DNA from: Aliikangiella coralliicola
Lineage (GTDB): Bacteria > Pseudomonadota > Gammaproteobacteria > Enterobacterales > Kangiellaceae
Assembly (NCBI RefSeq): GCF_007004725.1
Contig: NZ_ML660161.1
Location: 171,112-235,111 of the forward strand
DNA length: 64,000 nucleotides
Reading direction: 5' to 3'
Below, one piece after another: positions 24,904-33,788 of this stretch. A model generated the notes under the pieces. The model had not been told where the DNA came from. It saw nothing but the letters and a program-made list of their open reading frames with translations, and ran no database searches. Numbering within the stretch: the first letter of the stretch is position 1; each line of letters starts with the position of its first letter. Made by a program: the position numbers and the translations under genes.

Positions 24904-25296
24904 ATGAAAAAAATTCTCACTGTTGTAACTGTTTCTCTATTGTTTGTGATAGGTTGTTCTGTGACCGATCAAAATAAAGAGCAGGCTGAAAACGCCAATC
25001 AAACTATGTCTGAAAAAAAAGACGACAAAACTGCTGAAACGCCTGCCAAGTCGGTGACTACTGATGATCAGGCTACGCCGCAAAATCAGACTGATCAACC
25101 ACAAGTGTCCACCTCAAGCTCGCAAACCTCCAGACCCTTATCTGAGTCTTCTGGTAACGCTAAAGACAATAAGTTTGATGAGCTTTATGTTGTGCCGAAT
25201 CGTTTTCCTCTAAAGGATAAAGAAGGGCAAGATAAAGAAGAGCAAAAGAAAAAAGTAGAAGAGGACAGCAAAAAAGAAAAGAAACCGCCTCAATAA
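24904..25296 (+). CDS. Charged low-complexity lipoprotein sharing a motif with the unit-2 surface protein
   Basis: 130 residues. Lipoprotein signal MKKILTVVTVSLLFVIGC (Cys18), then a disordered Gln/Asn/Ser/Thr-rich stretch to about residue 90. Residues 91-107 read FDELYVVPNRFPLKDKE, followed by a Lys/Glu-rich tail (EEQKKKVEEDSKKEKKPP). The 17-residue block matches YDKVWEVPNRFPFKDKD near the N-terminus of the protein at 19450 in nearly every position. The gene lies 183 bases after the unit-2 barrel gene in the same direction. This points to a shared binding partner or a lipid-anchored decoy or adaptor of the surface-protein system; the function itself is inference. Confidence 0.7.
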   Translation: MKKILTVVTVSLLFVIGCSVTDQNKEQAENANQTMSEKKDDKTAETPAKSVTTDDQATPQNQTDQPQVSTSSSQTSRPLSESSGNAKDNKFDELYVVPNRFPLKDKEGQDKEEQKKKVEEDSKKEKKPPQ

Positions 25297-25301
25297 TTTT
25301 T

Positions 25302-25339
25302 GCGAAAATCAAAAAGACAAAGGAGCTAAGATAGCTCCT
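25302..25339 (-). terminator. Intrinsic terminator of yceH
   Basis: On the minus strand AGGAGCT/AGCTCCT (25333-25339 with 25321-25327, loop of five) overlaps the yceH stop codon and is followed by a T-rich stretch (TTGTCTTTTTGATTTT). Confidence 0.7.
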
Positions 25340-25976
25340 GAAGTTTCTCTCTAAGTTCATCAATTTCCATTTGCATTAAAGCCACCTGTTCCTCCAGTGC
25401 GCTGAGTCTATCAGAATCTTGTACGGAACTGCCTGTAGATTCTGGTTCGGCGATTTGAGCGACACTCTCTTCCTGGTCACCGAACAAATGAGCGTACCGG
25501 GATTCTCTCCGGCCTGGCTCCCGCGGCAATTTGACCACATAGGGACCATTATCAGATTCGCTCAGTTTGTTAAGCAATGCCTCAGTTTCTTGCACGTTAT
25601 CAAACTGGCACAATCGATTGGTGCGAGTACGTAATTCTCCGGGAGTTTGAGGTCCGCGCAAAAATAGCACGCAGATGACTCCGAGCTCTTGAGCTGAAAA
25701 TTGCAGATCACTAAATTCAGTGTTACAGAATCGGTGTTTATATTTCGGTACACGGCTTGAGGCACCTGATTGGTTCATGATCAACCGTTTTTCATTTAAC
25801 GAATCAAGGGTTTCCTGTACCTCCGTTTCTGAAAGAGATAGCACTGGATCTCGGTTACTTTTCTGATTACAGGCATTGGTCAGTGAGTTAAGGGAAAGGG
25901 GATACTGGTCTGGCGTGGTTATTGATTTTTCGATCAGACAGCCGATAACTCGAGTTTCTAATTGTGATAGTTGCAT
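25326..25976 (-). CDS. yceH: YceH family protein (UPF0502/DUF480)
   Basis: 216 residues. The N-terminus [20 protein letters not shown], then [20 protein letters not shown], is diagnostic for YceH (DUF480), a protein with two winged-helix-like domains. [17 protein letters not shown] marks the second domain. A coiled coil closes the protein ([20 protein letters not shown]). Length matches the family. Its role is not established; the winged helices suggest nucleic-acid or protein binding. GGAGTGAG lies 12 bases before the ATG. Confidence 0.93.
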   Translation of the reverse strand: MQLSQLETRVIGCLIEKSITTPDQYPLSLNSLTNACNQKSNRDPVLSLSETEVQETLDSLNEKRLIMNQSGASSRVPKYKHRFCNTEFSDLQFSAQELGVICVLFLRGPQTPGELRTRTNRLCQFDNVQETEALLNKLSESDNGPYVVKLPREPGRRESRYAHLFGDQEESVAQIAEPESTGSSVQDSDRLSALEEQVALMQMEIDELREKLQELS

Positions 25977-26047
25977 TGATATGATCTCACTCCATTGTCG
26001 AATTGATTTATTCTAACCTAAAAATTCCATTTTAATCACTTATAAGA

Positions 26048-27409
26048 TCACTCATCTTTACTGGTTAGTGGGAGAGAAACACTAAACCTCGCTCCTCCCA
26101 TTGGGCTGTCACCGACAGTCACTTCTCCTTCGTGCTTTTCGACAATTTTTTTGACAATGGCCAGTCCTAAACCTACGCCGCCTGAATCTCTTGAACGACT
26201 GGGGTCGAGGCGAGTAAAAGCTTCGAAAATTCGTTCACGCTTGCCGGGAGGTATGCCTATCCCGTCATCGTCAATAACCACGGTGATTTGCTCTTCGTCT
26301 CCATGCAAAGTAATGTTGACTCGGTTTTTGGCGAATCTCGCCGCATTTCTCAATAAATTGATGAATGCTCTTTCTAATAACCGTCGGTCAGCAACTAATT
26401 CGATATCGGCGAGATCATTAAGAATACAAAACTCTTGTTGGGTGTAAAGGGATTGCAGCCTGGCAGTTATGGTGGTGATTAAGTCGATTGGATAAACGGC
26501 TTCATAATTCAAAATCATTTTGCCGTGAGAAAGTCGCGAATAACTTAAAATTTCTTTGATCAAGGCTTCCAACTCATCAATAGAGTCGTGCATATCCTTA
26601 ATGAGTTTACTGTCTTCCGGCGACTGGTTACTATCTTCAACCAACTCTAATGCAAAACTGAACCGTGCAATTGGGCTCCTCAACTCGTGCGCAACCGCGT
26701 GCATTAAATCTCTTTGGTCGTTAATGATCTGATGGTTAGTTTGCTCAATATCTTGAATGTAATTATCAAGAACGATGAGTTTTTTCGCGATTATTTGTAG
26801 TACATCCTGAACGCCCAGCATCTCATGAGATAAGTGCTGTCGTTCCACTAAGCTGGATATTGCGTATTCTATTTTTTTGCTTTTTAATCTGAATAGATAA
26901 AAGTGAATGCCTGCAGTGATCCCATTGACTAATATGATGAGGAAAATAAAAAACGGTTGGTAGGAAGTTGTTTCCATGTAGAGCGGATCGAGCGGCCCAA
27001 TTTCTACAATTTGCTTTTCGTCAATCTTGACATAGGCACTTGGGCCCATGCCAGAATAGAGGTCGATAATATAATCAGATTTATTCAACTCTGACAGAAT
27101 ATCAGGGTCAACCTGCAACTCTTCTAGTGCCCATATTTGCGATGGAATATTTTGTTGGCTTGCCCACCGATTAATGATCGAGGTCTTATCTTTCAGGATA
27201 CTCTCACTCGATTGGTCACCATTAGTTTCCCTGGCAACACTGCTGCTGGAAAGCTCACTTCGTAAGTCGAGCGAATATTGGCGAAGCTGATCTCGAGATT
27301 CCGTTAAATAGTTTGACTCCAGGCTAGAGAGATAATAATTATCATAGGTAAATATCAGTATGTAATTGACAAGCGCAAAAGACAAAAAGATTTTTATATA
27401 ATGATTCAT
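26048..27409 (-). CDS. Sensor histidine kinase, RstB-like
   Basis: 453 residues. TM1 at about 5-27, a periplasmic domain of about 120 residues, TM2 at about 151-173, then a HAMP-like linker. The dimerisation H-box is HAVAHELRSPIARFSFALEL (phospho-acceptor His near 240). The ATPase domain has the N-box (FINLLRNAARFAKNRV), G1 (VIDDDGIGIPPG) and G2 (SGGVGLGLAIVKKIVEKHEG), all intact. The gene follows the response-regulator gene by 12 bases, and the pair resembles RstA/RstB of enterobacteria in architecture and partner sequence. The signal is unknown. Confidence 0.9.
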   Translation of the reverse strand: MNHYIKIFLSFALVNYILIFTYDNYYLSSLESNYLTESRDQLRQYSLDLRSELSSSSVARETNGDQSSESILKDKTSIINRWASQQNIPSQIWALEELQVDPDILSELNKSDYIIDLYSGMGPSAYVKIDEKQIVEIGPLDPLYMETTSYQPFFIFLIILVNGITAGIHFYLFRLKSKKIEYAISSLVERQHLSHEMLGVQDVLQIIAKKLIVLDNYIQDIEQTNHQIINDQRDLMHAVAHELRSPIARFSFALELVEDSNQSPEDSKLIKDMHDSIDELEALIKEILSYSRLSHGKMILNYEAVYPIDLITTITARLQSLYTQQEFCILNDLADIELVADRRLLERAFINLLRNAARFAKNRVNITLHGDEEQITVVIDDDGIGIPPGKRERIFEAFTRLDPSRSRDSGGVGLGLAIVKKIVEKHEGEVTVGDSPMGGARFSVSLPLTSKDE

Positions 27410-27421
27410 AGACGAATTGAA

Positions 27422-28156
27422 TTAATCGGCTAATATATAGCCCTGACCTCTAACGGTTTTTATTAGTTCGGGATGTTTCGGATCATCGCCGAGTTTTTTT
27501 CTTAATCTTGACACGCGAATGTCGATATTTCTATCAAGCCCATCATATTCCAGTCGAAATATTTTTTTATGTAATTCTTCACGATCGGTAATTTGACCTT
27601 TTTGTTCGGCGAGCAGCCATAACAGGTCAAATTCAGCAGCCGTTAATTCAATCTCCCTGGTGTTAACCCAGACTTGCCTTTTCCCGGCGTCAATTTTTAA
27701 TCGCCCCGCTAAAATGAGCTGTTCGTTTTCGCTGAGATTATTTTCTATTCTTTGCAATGAAATTCTCCTCAAGTGAGCACGAATATGCGCCAGAAGAACT
27801 CGTGGTTTGATTGGTTTTCCCAGATAGCCATCAGCCCCCATTTCAAGACCGGCCACCTCATCAATATCGTCATTGAGCGCTGTTAACATCAGAATTGGGC
27901 CAGGATAAGAATCTCTGAGCTTGCGACAAACGCTCAGCCCATCTAGCCCGGGTAACATGATATCCAGAATGATTAATTGAGGCGCGTGTTCAGATACTGC
28001 TTCGATCGCATGAAGCCCATTCACTTCATGGTGTACTTGAAATCCATTCTTGGTTAAAAAAGTAATCACCAGTTCTGCGAGTTTAACGTCATCTTCAACG
28101 AGTAAGATTGGCGTCGGTACTTCTTCTGACTGGTTTGGCTGATTGTCCTGTTGCAT
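27422..28156 (-). CDS. OmpR-family response regulator, RstA-like
   Basis: 244 residues. Receiver domain at about 15-125 with acidic pocket EDD (21-23), phospho-acceptor Asp65 (LIILDIMLPG), Thr in LMLTALN and Lys in YLGKPIKP. The winged-helix effector at about 145-242 contains EYDGLDRNIDIRVSRLRKKL, very similar to the RstA wing region. Middle gene of a probable three-gene operon: the small secreted protein ends nine bases upstream and the kinase starts 12 bases downstream. It presumably binds direct repeats near its targets. Confidence 0.93.
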   Translation of the reverse strand: MQQDNQPNQSEEVPTPILLVEDDVKLAELVITFLTKNGFQVHHEVNGLHAIEAVSEHAPQLIILDIMLPGLDGLSVCRKLRDSYPGPILMLTALNDDIDEVAGLEMGADGYLGKPIKPRVLLAHIRAHLRRISLQRIENNLSENEQLILAGRLKIDAGKRQVWVNTREIELTAAEFDLLWLLAEQKGQITDREELHKKIFRLEYDGLDRNIDIRVSRLRKKLGDDPKHPELIKTVRGQGYILAD

Positions 28157-28165
28157 ATTCTCTAA

Positions 28166-28570
28166 TTAAATACCGCTATATTGTGTTTCATAGGCACCTT
28201 TATTAAACGTGTCAGTTCTAAAGGTGTTCGTTATTACTAATTGTGACACTCGTTCTCTAATCGCTGGATCGATTTGAAATTGAATGGTTTTTACAAAAGG
28301 ATTGCTCCTGCACTGATCCTGCTTCAATCGAATGACCGAGATGTTGGCAATACCAAGCTTGATATGATTATAGTCCAGTTCAAAGTGACTTGTTTTAGTG
28401 CATCCAAAACTCAAGACTTTAACCTCTAACTGATCTGCAGAAGTGTTAATTCCATATAAAATCGCTTCTCGGCTCTGATAAACTTCTGCGTTTTTTGAGG
28501 TCGAATCTGAGGCTGTGGTGCACATCCCACAAACGAAAAAGAGAATCATAATTAATGATATGCGTCGCAT
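28166..28570 (-). CDS. Small secreted protein heading the RstAB-like operon
   Basis: 134 residues. N-terminal signal sequence MRRISLIMILFFVCGMCTTA; cleavage by signal peptidase I is most likely, a lipobox is not clear. The core SFGCTKTSHFELDYNHIK, then VIRLKQDQC, resembles the lipoprotein at 3955-4323, including two cysteines that could form a disulfide. It lies nine bases before the response-regulator gene, so it could be an extracytoplasmic accessory to the kinase. A terminator-like hairpin lies directly upstream. Function unknown. Confidence 0.65.
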   Translation of the reverse strand: MRRISLIMILFFVCGMCTTASDSTSKNAEVYQSREAILYGINTSADQLEVKVLSFGCTKTSHFELDYNHIKLGIANISVIRLKQDQCRSNPFVKTIQFQIDPAIRERVSQLVITNTFRTDTFNKGAYETQYSGI

Positions 28571-28583
28571 CTTTTTCCCAGTT

Positions 28584-28622
28584 AAAAAAGCGGCAAAATA
28601 TTCTCAGGAATATATTTGCCGC
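28584..28622 (-). promoter_or_regulatory. Terminator/attenuator immediately upstream of the RstAB-like operon
   Basis: On the minus strand, a stem of about 14 bp (GCGGCAAA...TTTGCCGC outer arms, 28590-28622, closed by GAATAT/ATATTC with a 4-base loop) is followed at once by TTTTTT (28584-28589). The ATG of the secreted protein is 14 bases further on, and its ribosome binding site (GGGAAAAAG) abuts the T-tract. The structure is a textbook intrinsic terminator in a position suited to attenuation; it could also simply end upstream transcription. Confidence 0.75.
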
Positions 28623-28982
28623 AATCATTATCAGGTTAGGAGGGTGATCCGTTTTCCTGATAACAACAGGCAAACTAAGTGTAATCTGCCTGAACTATCA
28701 CTGCTATGTGCATAGTTTGGCCCCCCCAGGGCACAATCAATGCTGGTCTATTATTACTGGAAGCCTATGTAGCTTCCGTTTGAGTTTTGTAGCTTTATGT
28801 AACAATCAGAAGTTTTCTAATTACTCTGTTGGTGCGGCGTGTTGGTTTCTGGCGGGTTTGAAGATAAGAATCTTACCTTCTATTTTGATAGAGAAGCTCA
28901 AAGTTGAGCCAATTCAAGTTGGGCTCTGTGATACAAAGCCCAGCGCCAAACTTTGCAAAAATTGGGTTCGCAAACTTCTAAT
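28623..28982. other. Intergenic region, 360 bp
   Basis: Presumed promoter region of the RstAB-like operon. TGGGCT (28920-28925) pairs with AGCCCA (28937-28942), a possible weak transcription end for the 28983 gene. The overlapping open frames here look non-coding (biased, no ribosome binding site). Confidence 0.4.
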
Positions 28983-29432
28983 TTAAGAAGCTTTTTCCTT
29001 ACCGATTTGGGAAAGTTCGTCGGCTTGTTGACGAGATATTTTGTGAATCGACTTAATAAAACACCTCTGCTCAGGAAATGTGAGCGGAAAAATCGAGTCA
29101 AATTTAGCGTTGAGAGAGTTTCCTCTGGGTTCAACGCCGATCCCGTTAGAAAAATGTAAGTCAATACAGCTATTTTTCAGAGTGATCAAATAAGGCTTGT
29201 TAAGTGCGGTCGAAAGTATCAAATGCTCTTTATTCAGATAGCGCCAGCCGTAAAATTTAAAAGCGGTGATCCTGTTGAGTTCATCAAGCTTGTTTTTGTC
29301 GATATATTCTTTATAAGCGACTGATTTTTCTGCATTTGACATGGTGGCTGTGGCGCAGGCGGACAATCCTGCTATTAGTGGGAGTAGTAAAATCAGGCGG
29401 TATAAAAGGCGTTTTGAAGAAAAAGTAGTCAT
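28983..29432 (-). CDS. DUF6491-like lipoprotein
   Basis: 149 residues with lipobox LSAC (signal through Cys26). The mature part carries the spaced pattern ITAFKFYGWRYLNKEHLILS, then YLITLKNSCIDLHF and FPEQRCFIKSIHKI. This pattern of W-R-x-L-x-x-HL followed by two single cysteines is typical of DUF6491 lipoproteins. GGGAGG precedes the ATG. The family's role is unknown; the two cysteines may form a disulfide in the periplasm. Confidence 0.7.
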   Translation of the reverse strand: MTTFSSKRLLYRLILLLPLIAGLSACATATMSNAEKSVAYKEYIDKNKLDELNRITAFKFYGWRYLNKEHLILSTALNKPYLITLKNSCIDLHFSNGIGVEPRGNSLNAKFDSIFPLTFPEQRCFIKSIHKISRQQADELSQIGKEKAS

Positions 29433-29490
29433 TTCAGATGACCTCCCGTTTTAGTGAGGCAAATTCAAGCTGAACCCTAACGGATGCTGC

Positions 29491-29527
29491 CGAGTAAGGC
29501 ACATTATTCTTTAGATGGCCTTACTCG
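29491..29527. repeat. Inverted repeat between lipoprotein and peroxiredoxin genes
   Basis: CGAGTAAGGC (29491-29500) and GCCTTACTCG (29518-29527) form a perfect 10-bp stem with a 17-base loop. It lies 110 bases beyond the peroxiredoxin stop. No U-tract; it may be a REP-like unit or a weak terminator. Confidence 0.5.
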
Positions 29528-29637
29528 CAGATAGTTCACAACGATTGTAACACCGTTGGATGAAAGGCTGACTCAACAGGCGCTGGCGACTCGGTGCAAT
29601 CAGGCGACCCCGAGTCTCCATTAACTGATGCTTCAGA

Positions 29638-30117
29638 TTAAAGTTGTGAGAGCACGTATTCCGCTTTAGAAACCTCGAATTGCTTTGGTTCTTCAACAAA
29701 AACTGCTCGCACCTGATTGTTTTCGATGATCATGGCAAATCGCTTACAGCGCTGTCCCATGCCGGCTGCGGAAGCATCCAGTTCCAAACCTAGCGCCTTA
29801 CTAAAGTCACCATTGCCATCGGCGAGCATTGTAATTGCTTCTGCATTGCTGGCATCTCCCCAGGCTTTCATCACGAAAGCGTCATTCACTGACATACAAA
29901 TAATCTGGTCGACGCCCTTGTTTTTCAATTCGTCAGCCTGAACAACAAAGCCGGGTAAGTGAGCCTGAGAGCAAGTAGGGGTGAATGCGCCTGGTACGCC
30001 GAAAAGTACCGTTTTACCTGATTCAAACAGCTCGTAGGTACTGATGTCGCTAGTTTCACCGTTCTTGACGATTTTAACGTCAACCGCTGGAATTGTGTCA
30101 TTTGCTTGAATGGTCAT
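29638..30117 (-). CDS. Peroxiredoxin, Prx5 type
   Basis: 159 residues, the normal length for Prx5-like proteins. The catalytic motif is VPGAFTPTCSQAHLPGFV with peroxidatic Cys49; the second conserved cysteine (QIICMSVNDAFV) is near 74, and the Arg of the active site lies near 127 (GQRCKRFAM). The enzyme reduces hydrogen and organic peroxides in the cytoplasm with thiol donors. The gene stands alone, with the amidohydrolase lipoprotein gene divergent at 30427. No OxyR site was recognised upstream. Confidence 0.93.
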   Translation of the reverse strand: MTIQANDTIPAVDVKIVKNGETSDISTYELFESGKTVLFGVPGAFTPTCSQAHLPGFVVQADELKNKGVDQIICMSVNDAFVMKAWGDASNAEAITMLADGNGDFSKALGLELDASAAGMGQRCKRFAMIIENNQVRAVFVEEPKQFEVSKAEYVLSQL

Positions 30118-30426
30118 TGCTCTGAATCCTTATATTTAGGTTAATAAATTAGGTTGAATGATTAGGCTAAATGCTTGGTTAAGTTGTGACTGCGAAAACC
30201 ACCTAAGAATAAAGAGTTTATCATGACGATTAATCATTAGAATGACTATTTATTTTTGCCTGGTTTGTTACTTATTTGATTTGTTATTGTGATTTGAGAT
30301 TTCTGCTGTGTGTTGCGGATGTAAGCGCCCGTTACCTACCTGTTACCTATTACTCGTTATTCTATTTGCTTAGTGGAGAGTTGAACCTGTCCCAATTATT
30401 CCGAGCAGCAATGGAGACAATATACA
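30118..30426. other. Divergent promoter region, 309 bp
   Basis: Between the peroxiredoxin and amidohydrolase genes. GTTACCTA occurs twice in register (30331-30338 and 30342-30349, period 11), followed by a related TTACTCGTTA. One-turn direct repeats can be regulator sites, but the signal is short. Nothing else recognised. Confidence 0.35.
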
Positions 30427-32187
30427 ATGAGTAGATCTCAACCGAACGATAAATCGAGAAGTTTTAAGCAACAGTTGGCGAGTTTTGTTTCAATTGGACT
30501 GTTATGCCTTACCGGCTGTGCAGGTGGTGGCGGTGGCACAGATTCTAGTACGACGCCTCCGCCGCCAACGGCGACCAACACTGCCACTGTCTACAAAAAT
30601 GGCAATATCTACACTGTTAATCCTGAGCAGCCATGGGCTGAGGCAATTGTTATCGACAAAGGCAAGATCACCTTTGTTGGTAGTAGTGCTGATGCGGCTC
30701 AATTTGAAGTGAATGGTGCCAAAATAATCGACTTGGCCGGCAAGATGGTGATGCCGGGTATGCACGATGTACACATTCACCCACTTGAATCGGGCTCCGA
30801 TAACTCCAGTTTTGTACTTAACACTGAAGAAAACGACCCTGAAAAGTTTATTCCAGCCATTCGACAAGCGTCGCAAAATAATCCTGGCTCTGATTGGCTT
30901 ATTGGATACGGTCATAGCGTTTTTACGTTGTTAGATGCGAAACGCCGACCGCTTGAAATTCTCGATGAAGCCGTATCGGACCGCCCAGTAATAATCATGG
31001 AGCAAACTTCTCATTCCATGTGGGTTAACTCGAAGGCACTTGAATTAGCGGGGATCAATAAAGATTCTGCAGATCCCGTCGGCGGCGTGATCATGAAAGA
31101 TAAAACTACCGGAGAACCTAACGGTATCTTGATCGACAATGCTGGTAATATCGTCATGGATATCGCTATGGCGCCAACTGAAAGCAGTTTAAAAAATGAT
31201 TATGATGGCCTGGTTAATTTTACCTTACCTGAACTCGCAAAAGTCGGACTCACTTCAATCGCGGATGCTCGGGCCTATTGGAAACGAGACCACCATAAAA
31301 CCTGGCGGAAAGTTGAACAGGAAAAAAAGCTAACCGCGAGAGTCGTACTAGGGCTTTGGGCGTACCCGATGGAAGAAGATACTTCACAAATTGAAATGTT
31401 AAAGTCTCTTTATAGTAACGACGAAAATAGTTTACTGCGAATTAATCAGATAAAGTTTTATAGTGACGGTATTCCGTCTAATACAACAGCAGCAATGCAC
31501 ACGCCCTATCAGTTTGATTTACTAGGGCTCCCCGGTAACCGAGGACTCAATTATTTTACTGAGCAAAGGCTTGCTGACTATCTCAAGCAATTAGAGCCGA
31601 CCGGGTTTGATTTTCATATTCACGCGATCGGCGAACGAGGTATTTTTGAAGCGCTTAACGCAATCGAAAAGTCTGGAACCGCAAATGGCAGGCACAGACT
31701 AACCCATTTAGAAATTGTTGATCCAAATGATTATGCACGCTTTGCAGCGTTAAATGTTACCGCTGATTGTCAGGTTGCAGGTGAGTTTACCAATCCAGAA
31801 CACTGGGGCGAACTTGCTGAATTTATTGGGTCTGACAAAGCGAATAATCTGGTTCCACTTAGAGGATTGAAAGATGCCGGTGCACGGGTAACATTAAGCA
31901 GCGATTGGAGTGTTAGTGCTTTTAATCCGTTTATCGGATTACAACATGCAATAACTCGAACACCGCAAAATCTTTCTCTGGAAGAGGCGATTCGAGCTTA
32001 CACTATTGATTCTGCGTATGTCATGCGTCAGGAAAATAAAGTTGGAACTATTGAGGTAGGGAAAGAAGCAGATATTATTGTGATTAACCAAAACCTGTTT
32101 CAAATTGAGCCGAATAAAGTGAATCAAACTAAAGTTTTGCAAACGCTTTTAGCGGGCAAAGAAGTGTACCGTGATGCTTCATTTTAA
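30427..32187 (+). CDS. Amidohydrolase 3 family (YtcJ-like) lipoprotein
   Basis: 586 residues. Lipoprotein signal with lipobox LTGC (Cys31) and a Gly-rich linker. The TIM-barrel metallohydrolase carries the expected metal ligands: MPGMHDVHIHP (HxH), IKFYSDGIPS (bridging Lys), FHIHAIGERG, RLTHLEIV and the terminal Asp in LSSDWSVSAF. Amidohydrolase_3 enzymes hydrolyse amide bonds of unknown natural substrates. Exported and probably outer-membrane anchored, so the substrate is likely extracellular. GGAGACAATATACA precedes the ATG. A strong terminator follows. Confidence 0.9.
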   Translation: MSRSQPNDKSRSFKQQLASFVSIGLLCLTGCAGGGGGTDSSTTPPPPTATNTATVYKNGNIYTVNPEQPWAEAIVIDKGKITFVGSSADAAQFEVNGAKIIDLAGKMVMPGMHDVHIHPLESGSDNSSFVLNTEENDPEKFIPAIRQASQNNPGSDWLIGYGHSVFTLLDAKRRPLEILDEAVSDRPVIIMEQTSHSMWVNSKALELAGINKDSADPVGGVIMKDKTTGEPNGILIDNAGNIVMDIAMAPTESSLKNDYDGLVNFTLPELAKVGLTSIADARAYWKRDHHKTWRKVEQEKKLTARVVLGLWAYPMEEDTSQIEMLKSLYSNDENSLLRINQIKFYSDGIPSNTTAAMHTPYQFDLLGLPGNRGLNYFTEQRLADYLKQLEPTGFDFHIHAIGERGIFEALNAIEKSGTANGRHRLTHLEIVDPNDYARFAALNVTADCQVAGEFTNPEHWGELAEFIGSDKANNLVPLRGLKDAGARVTLSSDWSVSAFNPFIGLQHAITRTPQNLSLEEAIRAYTIDSAYVMRQENKVGTIEVGKEADIIVINQNLFQIEPNKVNQTKVLQTLLAGKEVYRDASF

Positions 32188-32204
32188 TTAAAATTAACCT
32201 GATA

Positions 32205-32231
32205 ATGCCAACCTCAGGTTGGCATTTTTTT
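32205..32231 (+). terminator. Strong intrinsic terminator
   Basis: ATGCCAACC (32205-32213) and GGTTGGCAT (32217-32225) form a perfect 9-bp stem with a 3-base loop, followed by T-rich TTTTTTTATA. It ends the amidohydrolase transcript. Confidence 0.93.
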
Positions 32232-32253
32232 ATACAGACAAGACCTACACGCC

Positions 32254-33780
32254 CTAATTCAGATATGAGTCGATGTTAACTTTTCTACTGTTTTTATTCG
32301 CTTCTTTCACAGCTGCCAGAATTTTGTCTAACTGAGAACGGTCTAAGTATTTTCCCTTGGTGATTACCGAATTAATCGTTCTGGTGTTGCTAATATTTTC
32401 CAACGGATTTTTGTTTAGCAAAACCAGATCGGCGCGAAATCCACTTTCAATAATACCTGCATTAGTTCCCATCCACTTGGCTGGCGCCAAGGTCGCTGAA
32501 TGAAGAACTTGCGCATTACTCAGTCCTAATTCATGAAGTGTTTCTAATTCATAGTGAAGTGAAAAACCGGCTATCATCCCACAGGCTCCGAGTGCATCAG
32601 TACCAGCAGTTATCACTACATCATGGCGTACCAGGGCCTGAGTGATGATAGCAATTGCTTTGTTATAGGTTTGAAAATAGATTTCCGATTCAAGTTTGCT
32701 TTCAGGATCGGTATTGTGTGGGTTCTCATAAGAATTACTACCCGGTAAGCATCCTCTTGAAACAATGGAGCCTTCAAGCCAGCCAGGGTTTTGGTATTCC
32801 AGTTCGATGCTTTTAAGGAAATCGGCCAGGTTAAAATCTTGTTGTGGTATCGTCTTATGTAGCCAAACTGTAGAAGCCAATGCGATATCGTTTTGCTTAA
32901 ATTTGACTGCGATGGAATCCGCAAGCGCGCTGACTTGCTCAAGAAAGGCTTGGCTATTTTTGGAATATACTCCGCCAAATTCAACCAACAAGTTATGGGT
33001 AATCGAGTCAATATGACCCAGTTGAGATTGCCCTGAACGGTACAAATCGTCCAATTGTAATCCGACGGGCAAGTGACCAATCACCGGGATTTTTTGTTTT
33101 TGCGCCTCGTCGTTGATTGCGTAATAAATATCAGCATCAATGTCAGAACTTAATTTGATTGCGTCGTAACCCATTAACTTAAATTTCTTAACCGCTTGAC
33201 GTACCGAGTCTGTATCGAAAAAGTTTTGGTGCCTTTTTTCGAATAGGCTTCTAATTGTCGGGTAAATGCCTTGTAAGCTGTTAATTTTGGGCGACGCAAT
33301 AAAAATACCGGGGCCGATGGCACCATTTCTGATGTCTTGACGGTAATCAAAATGCTGCTCCATGCCCGTCATTTCGCCGATTTGAGTAATGCCGTTAGCG
33401 ATATACAGTAAGAAATCATTTTTACTTTTTTTGATGTGGACATGTGAATCAACCAGGCCGGGTATCAGGAATTTTCCTTCACCGTCAATAACGTGATAGC
33501 GCTCCGGAATTACCAGGTTTTGATCAACGGAAACAATGGTGTCATCGTTAATCAATACAGTTTGGTTAGGCCGCATTGATTGTGAATCAGCAGAAAGCAC
33601 GCTGACATTGGTTATCGCCAGGTCGCCTGAAATCGTTTTAAACTGTGTGACGTCAACAACTTCCGTGTTACCGCCTAACATATGATCGATTTCAGACCGG
33701 AAAAGCAGATAAGTTGCGGCAGTCAATATAATCGTCAGGATTAAAGTGCCTATGGCCAATTTTTTTACAATTGATTTCAT
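32254..33780 (-). CDS. Membrane-anchored amidohydrolase 1 family enzyme
   Basis: 508 residues. One N-terminal transmembrane segment (about 8-26) anchors an imidazolonepropionase/prolidase-like TIM barrel facing the periplasm. Metal ligands seen: LVDSHVHIKK (HxH), GYDAIKLSSD (bridging Lys), PVIGHLPVG and QLGHIDSITHN (His), and TAGTDALGACG (Asp). Substrate unknown. Its start lies eight bases after the TPR-gene stop, so these two and probably the 7-TM gene form one operon. The paralogous locus at 0.8-2.6 kb lacks this enzyme. Confidence 0.88.
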   Translation of the reverse strand: MKSIVKKLAIGTLILTIILTAATYLLFRSEIDHMLGGNTEVVDVTQFKTISGDLAITNVSVLSADSQSMRPNQTVLINDDTIVSVDQNLVIPERYHVIDGEGKFLIPGLVDSHVHIKKSKNDFLLYIANGITQIGEMTGMEQHFDYRQDIRNGAIGPGIFIASPKINSLQGIYPTIRSLFEKRHQNFFDTDSVRQAVKKFKLMGYDAIKLSSDIDADIYYAINDEAQKQKIPVIGHLPVGLQLDDLYRSGQSQLGHIDSITHNLLVEFGGVYSKNSQAFLEQVSALADSIAVKFKQNDIALASTVWLHKTIPQQDFNLADFLKSIELEYQNPGWLEGSIVSRGCLPGSNSYENPHNTDPESKLESEIYFQTYNKAIAIITQALVRHDVVITAGTDALGACGMIAGFSLHYELETLHELGLSNAQVLHSATLAPAKWMGTNAGIIESGFRADLVLLNKNPLENISNTRTINSVITKGKYLDRSQLDKILAAVKEANKNSRKVNIDSYLN

Positions 33781-33788
33781 AATTTTCT

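Noticed and set aside
28708..29164. Overlapping frames of 88-92 codons in both directions near 28.7-29.1 kb
   Set aside because: No ribosome binding sites, low-complexity composition, and one overlaps the DUF6491 gene on the same strand.
32236..32256. ACACGCCCTAA resembling the MITE end
   Set aside because: Only 11 bases match and no second arm is present nearby; likely chance.
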